64,000 nt of DNA. It comes from Apoda limacodes. Taxonomy: Eukaryota; Arthropoda; Insecta; Lepidoptera; Limacodidae. Shown piece by piece: positions 59,451 to 64,000 of the stretch; the stretch's first letter is position 1; the number at the start of each line of letters is the position of its first letter. The stretch covers positions 31,761,521-31,825,520 of the forward strand of contig OX291544.1 in the NCBI GenBank assembly GCA_946406115.1, read 5' to 3'. A program made the position numbers and the translations under genes. The notes beneath the pieces are model-generated. The model was not told the origin of the DNA, did not search any database, and saw only the letters and a program-made list of their open reading frames with translations.

Positions 59451-60071
59451 TCAAAATTGGTTACGAAGCGTTCCTTCACCTTCCGTTTTACGTCCCCATC
59501 CACGATACCCAACCAAAGACTGTGACATACCAAGATATTTATAGGTTTCTGCTTCGGAGAGAGGCCTGAGAGAAATTGTCTCAGAAAGCTGTAAATTAAT
59601 TGATTTTACAACTTTTTCCCGTTGTACATTCATGAACGCACATTTCTCGACACCTAATTCTATTTTGATGACGCTATTGAAGATTTCTGTTGTTTTCAGT
59701 AGCGCTAAGAGGTCCTGTCTATTTGGTGCAAATAACTTAAGGTCATCCATGTGGAGCAGATGAGAAATAATCCCTCCCCCTCTTCGATGCCGGAAACCTA
59801 GCCCTGAATCCTTCAGCAAGGTGCTGAGCAGATTCAGCGCCAGGCAGAACCACAAAGGACTTAAACTGTCACCCTGAAAAATGCCTCGTTCAATAGAGTC
59901 CTGCGGTCCAAAGTGGTCATCTCGTCTCCCTAGTTGATGAAGGACTGTGGTCCAATGCTTCTTGTTTTCAAATGTTGCCCTCAATTGGTGTACGATGGCA
60001 GCACCTGCGCATGCTACTACAAGTAAATTAATGTGTAATCTCTCGGGTGAATCACATCGTTTAATAGTCAT
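59451..60071 (-). pseudogene. R4/Dong-like LINE reverse transcriptase fragment
   Basis: An uninterrupted 206-codon frame covers the middle of an RT: GIFQGDSLSPLWFCLALN (motif B), then GGGIISHLLHMDDLKLFAPN (catalytic box, HMDD in place of the usual YMDD) and FNSVIKIELGVEKCAF. SEAETYKYLGMSQSL (motif E region) follows. The wording of these motifs points to the R4/Dong clade, which carries a restriction-like endonuclease C-terminal to RT; that part is missing here, as is everything before motif A. The frame is open, so decay is mild apart from truncation and the Y-to-H change. Confidence 0.8.
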
Positions 60072-60954
60072 CGAACTTCACTTACAGGTAAGTTCGTTTG
60101 ATTTTCTATTATTATTTAGATAGTGACTACTTTTAAGTTATTAATAGTACTTAGATTATGTAAAAATACACTTAACCTTAAAACAACAAAATATAAAAAA
60201 TGGTGTCCGCACCACCACAGGGTGTGTTCCCCTACTCCATCTACATCCCCCACACCCCATAGCCATAAAGTATTTAAATATCCAGGTATTTTTGTTTGGT
60301 AGTTTTCCAGGATTTTTTCTGCCTATATAAGGTTTTTTAATACTTACAAAATCATTTATACTTCGGGGGAGTTTTGAACCCACCTTGGATACGCCGATAC
60401 GCCTATGTTACATAATAAGCAACTTAATTTGAATTAAATTAAAAAATAGGTAAAAAGGCAAAAGATAAATGATACACTGTAACTGAAGACGTATATTTTA
60501 TAACATTACCATTATTTAAATACTTAAAGCTATATATTTTATAACAGAATAATTGGTCCTAATATTAACATAACTAAAATCATACAAAATTACAAAATGT
60601 TTTTTCATTTAATATTTCAGTATATAGCTACAACATAAGTAACATGTTCCGATAAATAAGCTGTTTTACATTTTTTTTAAGTAAAATAATCCTAACTATA
60701 TCAGGATGTCGGCCCTTATATGCCTATAAGAAGAAAGTACATCACTAAAATACATAAATTAATTACTAGACTTGGATCCCGAAACTCAAATTCAACCAAA
60801 TCATGGAAGCAAGTGGTACAAATATTCATTAAAGCTTCTTTCGATAAACACATTTTATTTCTTTTTAGTTTAATTTACATTTAAAAATACTGTTTACACC
60901 GCTGGTGATATATATAACGACAAGGCAAAATCGTATTATGCCATAATCTTTATT
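60072..60954. other. AT-rich intergenic DNA, no gene seen
   Basis: No exon or named repeat recognised. Confidence 0.5.
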
Positions 60955-61193
60955 CGGTTGTGAAGGCACTTGCAAGATCGGAAAGGCTACAGGTAAAAGT
61001 AAAATTGACTTGACGCAAGATTTATTCTACATCGATCGATCATTAATATTGGTTACAACAAAACAATGTGTAATTTTTTACAGGGGGTTGAAGAACATGT
61101 TCGACCATTTATTTCTTTAGAATATTCTAGAGCCCCCCTACGAAAAGTACAAAAGGCACAGCTAATTGCCGGTGATTCAGTTTGTTTGTAACT
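60955..61193 (+). CDS. Possible pair of exons of unknown protein (weak)
   Basis: An open stretch ending KALARSERLQ meets a GTAAAA donor at about 60995. A TTTTTTACAG acceptor at about 61083 opens a frame that begins GVEEHVRPFISLEYSRAPLR and ends in TAA at 61190. The junction would be in phase 0. The residue mix looks protein-like, but I do not recognise a family, and no start codon, promoter or upstream exon is seen. It may be a mobile-element or gene remnant, or chance. Confidence 0.2.
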
Positions 61194-61195
61194 GC

Positions 61196-61590
61196 ATTTA
61201 AAAAAACTTTGTGAAACTAACGCACCAGAATTCGAGGTTCACACGAAAACAGGTATTGCTACGATTGGGTTACTGTACTATTGTGTACAGTAATGTACGA
61301 ATAACCAGGTGGACAGGACGACTTAGTAAGACCTGCAGGACGCCACTGTATACCGGGTGCTCAAGACTGACTGCTGAGAGGTAGCCACCAACAAAGATCA
61401 ACAACGTTTTCAGCTATCATGATATTTTTTTTTTATTAAAAAAAGTTTTAATTTTTCTGTGCTAATCATAACTTCAATTTAGCTTGCGTAGATTTTTGTC
61501 GGTATATTTATGTGTCCAAAATTTACTAAGGATCGAGACTCATGTATTTACTTTATGTTTTATTTTCTATCATGTGTTCTTCGGGCGAGG
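61196..61590. other. Spacer 3' of the Sec8-like gene
   Basis: No gene seen. The candidate polyadenylation signal of the minus-strand gene lies at 61559-61564. Confidence 0.45.
61559..61564 (-). promoter_or_regulatory. Candidate polyadenylation signal of the Sec8-like gene
   Basis: AATAAA on the minus strand 27 nt after the stop codon, implying a very short 3' UTR if used. Confidence 0.4.
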
Positions 61591-63508
61591 TCACACCGTA
61601 ACGCCCACATGTCCCAGCGCCGCGGACAGCTGCTTGAGTTGCGCGCGCATATCCCCTGGGGATAGGCCCTGTCTAGCCCCAATCACTTTAAATGCGTTCA
61701 GGTATTCCAACTCTGAGAATTGAGGACCTTTTTCTTTTACTTGATTTATTATTTCCTGCAACAAGACATTAGTTTGTGTCTTTGTGTGCCTGTTTAGTTG
61801 CCAAGCCACGACAGAGACAAGGTAGGGAGCTTTTTAAGGCATGTTGAAGACCTTTAACCCATATCAGAGTGCTTTTAAGCTATTTCAGAGACCTTTGTTC
61901 CTTTGTTAAAACACGGCAGAGATCTTTTGAAGGCATGTCGGAGACCTTTAAGCCATACCAGAGTCCTTTTAAGCCATGTCAGAGACCTTTGTTAAGCCAC
62001 GTCAGAGATCTTTTTAAGCCATAACAGGGCCCTATAAATGGCTTGAAACCTACGGTAGGCCTGGCTTGCAAAGGTCAGATAAACTCATCTAGAAAAGTAA
62101 CTACAAATTTGGGTTGAAACGAGGCATCTACAGAAATTAAAAAAAAAATTGTTGGCTCTTAGTGCAAATCTTTCTCGCATGATCATGCAGTGTTATGTTT
62201 ATACGCGGAAATAAACATTTGATACATTTGGCGTTCAATGACAGCAATTAAAATGCCCATTGATTGATATGTAAGTAGATGAAGATGCTGTCGAATTTAC
62301 CCTTTTATCGAGTATGTGTATACTGTATAACGTGTTGGTAAATGATTACGTTTGTGTGTGTGTGGCAAAGACAGAAAGACTTATGGGTATAGAACACACA
62401 ACCTGACCTCGTGCCAGGGTGTGTGTGTGCGTATACCTGCATGGAGCACGTGAGAAGATGCAGATAAAGGTGCGCACGGTGCAGGCCGTCGTGCGAGAGG
62501 TGCAGCGCGGCAAGGCAGTGCCGCAGCGTGGCCAGCCCCGCGCCTCCACCCGTAACACCGGCAGCCCCCACCGCACCCCCACCACCCACAGCACCGCGCC
62601 CACGACACACCCACGCCCATACTACGCCCGCAGACATCATCTCGCCCAGACCATTTAGCACATACTACAAAACACATAATATAGTAATATTATGCCCATT
62701 ACTCTATCGAAAAGGGCGCCAAAAACCTGTAAATAGTTTCTGGGATTTGAATTGTTCTTCTGGAGCAAAGACAAATAAATTAACTTGCAATATAATAAAA
62801 ATTAATTGTTACAAACATTGAATTATATGTTACGCTAGAATGGTAACTCAAAACATTGCTCACGAACGTAGGCTGATGTGTCGCTACTATAGATTATCAC
62901 AATAACTTAATAAAATGAACCTAAGCAGATGTGGCGTACAGTCATGTGTTAATTATAACATAGTTTTTAAAATTTAAGATATACTAGAGGATAGCAGAAA
63001 TCTGATAAAAGACGGTGTCCCTGTGTGTGTTCTACCGCTTGTATAGTGGGATGTGTTCTGAGGAATTGTTTGAAATGATGCCCGCGGCTTTCTACCATCG
63101 CACCCTAGAACTAAATGGTCACGCAGAGTGCGGTTTCAGAGGAACTTCCTCCCGCAAACTGCGAAATGAGCTCCTTGACAAGGTTTTCTCTAAGTACTAT
63201 AGGTATGGGGTTATTTATAAAAGAAGTGATTCGATTTTTGAATAGTCGGGCAACGCGCGAGTAATGCTCCTAGTATTGCAAGCGTCCATAGGCTCATCAT
63301 CAGGCAGGCCGTAAGCATGTTTGACACCTTAGTGTGTGTGTATGTGACTAACCGCGAGTCGCTGCGGCGCGAGCACGGGCGCGGCGTGCTCGTGGAAGGC
63401 GAGCAACGCGTGCGCGAGCCGGGCCGCTCCCCCCGCCTCGCCGCCCGTCTCACCCTCCGCGCCCGCCCCACCCTCCTGCCCGAGGTAGTGGAAGCACTGG
63501 ATACGCAA
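61591..63508 (-). CDS. Sec8: Exocyst subunit Sec8/EXOC4, C-terminal three exons (partial)
   Basis: In transcript order the exons are 63508..63353 (52 codons), 62664..62437 (76 codons) and 61755..61591 (54 codons plus TGA). All junctions are GT..AG and phase 0; the 5' part continues beyond the window. Exon 1 here opens with LRIQCFHYLG, matching the CFH motif before the last Sec8 helices. The splice gives LAYVLNGLGEMMS, then GLATLRHCLAALHLSHDGLH and AHLYLHLL. The last exon has EIINQVKEKGPQFSELEYLN, the family's SELEY motif, and ends GVTV, a class I PDZ-ligand-like end as in vertebrate Sec8. By family knowledge the protein is a core exocyst subunit tethering secretory vesicles at the plasma membrane. 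Oddities: two Gly/Ala/Glu-rich inserts (exon 1 near 63410-63470; exon 2 near 62545-62610) and high GC. An antisense LINE tail sits in the first intron here. Confidence 0.78.
61845..62035. repeat. Imperfect tandem repeat in a Sec8 intron, about 22 bp unit
   Basis: Units around GAGACCTTTAAGCCATRYCA recur about eight times with variants (TTTTAAGCCATGTCAGAGAC). They lie wholly inside the intron 61756-62436. Confidence 0.75.
63010..63331 (+). mobile_element. LINE C-terminal end and 3' tail, family 'T', in a Sec8 intron
   Basis: Carries a readable C-terminal stretch (VFYRLYSGMCSEELFEMMPA, 63025-63090; LRNELLDKVFSKYYRYG, 63157-63210), then the tail block to CACCTTAG. It is antisense to the Sec8-like gene and ends 21 bp from the exon at 63353. 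5' truncated. Confidence 0.85.
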
Positions 63509-64000
63509 CTGTTGAACACAACAAATATAACTTTATTATTTCAACTTTACTTTGTATATTATTATAAAAATCCTAACCAATCGTATTTCTTCGTACTACT
63601 CTCATTCTTTTCGTTGAAAGTTACATTTTTTCTAATAGCAGCTGCAGTATCTCTTGTATTGCGAAATAACTTAAGCACTAAAATACTCTGAATGTGTTAA
63701 TCAGGTCGAACAGCACGAGGATTTTTTAATCAGACCGCGCACCACATCTCTCACGGTAGAGTTCTGCTGCCGCTCTGAAGTTATAGTTGGTTACCTGATC
63801 AACCGATAATTAGGCTGATTGTTTGAGCTGAGCTGAGTAGGTTATACATAAAATCGATTGAAATAATTTGCGTAGGTACTATCTCGTTAAGTAATGCCGG
63901 AGACTAAAATGTGCGGGCGGGCGCGGAGGGGCGGGCAGGGTGCGGTACGGATAGACGCAGAAAAGCTGCGTAAGAACATTTTTGCTACGTTTGATTGGTT
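63509..64000. other. Sec8-like intron or upstream region
   Basis: By position this is an intron of the partial gene. No further exon is confidently seen. A minus-strand frame near 63720-63775 (STVRDVVRGLI-like) and a GC-rich patch near 63910-63960 were considered and left uncalled. Confidence 0.4.

Noticed and set aside
63715..63790. Minus-strand frame with STVRDVVRGLI as an upstream Sec8 exon
   Set aside because: It has no matching donor in the right phase and does not resemble the Sec8 region expected there.

Overview
This 64 kb window looks like nuclear DNA of a moth or butterfly (Lepidoptera). It is AT-rich, its recognisable genes have short exons with GT..AG introns, and it is full of interspersed repeats of a lepidopteran type: LINE 3' tails ending in a poly(A)-like run, short repeats ending in the motif ATAATATTAGTATRGAT, a tRNA-derived SINE, MITEs, BEL/Pao and pogo-like elements. 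No prokaryotic gene organisation, CRISPR array or intact tRNA gene was seen.

Three cellular genes can be assembled from spliced exons, all in the right-hand 40%. (1) A MICOS-subunit gene of the MIC19/CHCHD3 type (38586..41625, + strand, 4 exons, 191 aa) with an N-myristoylation-type start and a twin Cx9C domain. (2) A Spindly-type kinetochore dynein adaptor gene (43363..47502, - strand, 5 exons, 454 aa) with the Spindly motif. These two converge on a 1.7 kb spacer that holds a duplicated minisatellite. (3) The last three coding exons of a gene resembling exocyst subunit Sec8/EXOC4 (61591..63508, - strand), whose 5' part lies beyond the window. In each gene, splice phases and protein motifs agree independently.

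The left 38 kb holds no complete cellular gene. It contains one promoter-plus-first-exon candidate for a secreted protein (8885..8998, - strand) and a series of decayed mobile elements: a CR1/Jockey-like RT fragment (11.8-12.6 kb), a truncated BEL/Pao retrotransposon (21.7-25.7 kb, - strand) with the RT core deleted, and a LINE with endonuclease and RT (26.9-30.0 kb, - strand) carrying a nested insertion. An R1-like LINE end (30.7 kb) and many copies of one LINE tail family complete it. Between Spindly and Sec8 lie another LINE RT, a pogo-like transposase fragment, a nearly full-length pogo-like DNA transposon with recognisable terminal inverted repeats (54.1-58.3 kb), and an R4/Dong-like RT.

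The genes do not form an operon or pathway: mitochondrial cristae organisation, mitotic checkpoint silencing and exocytosis are independent housekeeping functions that happen to be neighbours. All family names rest on motif recognition by eye; no database search was run.
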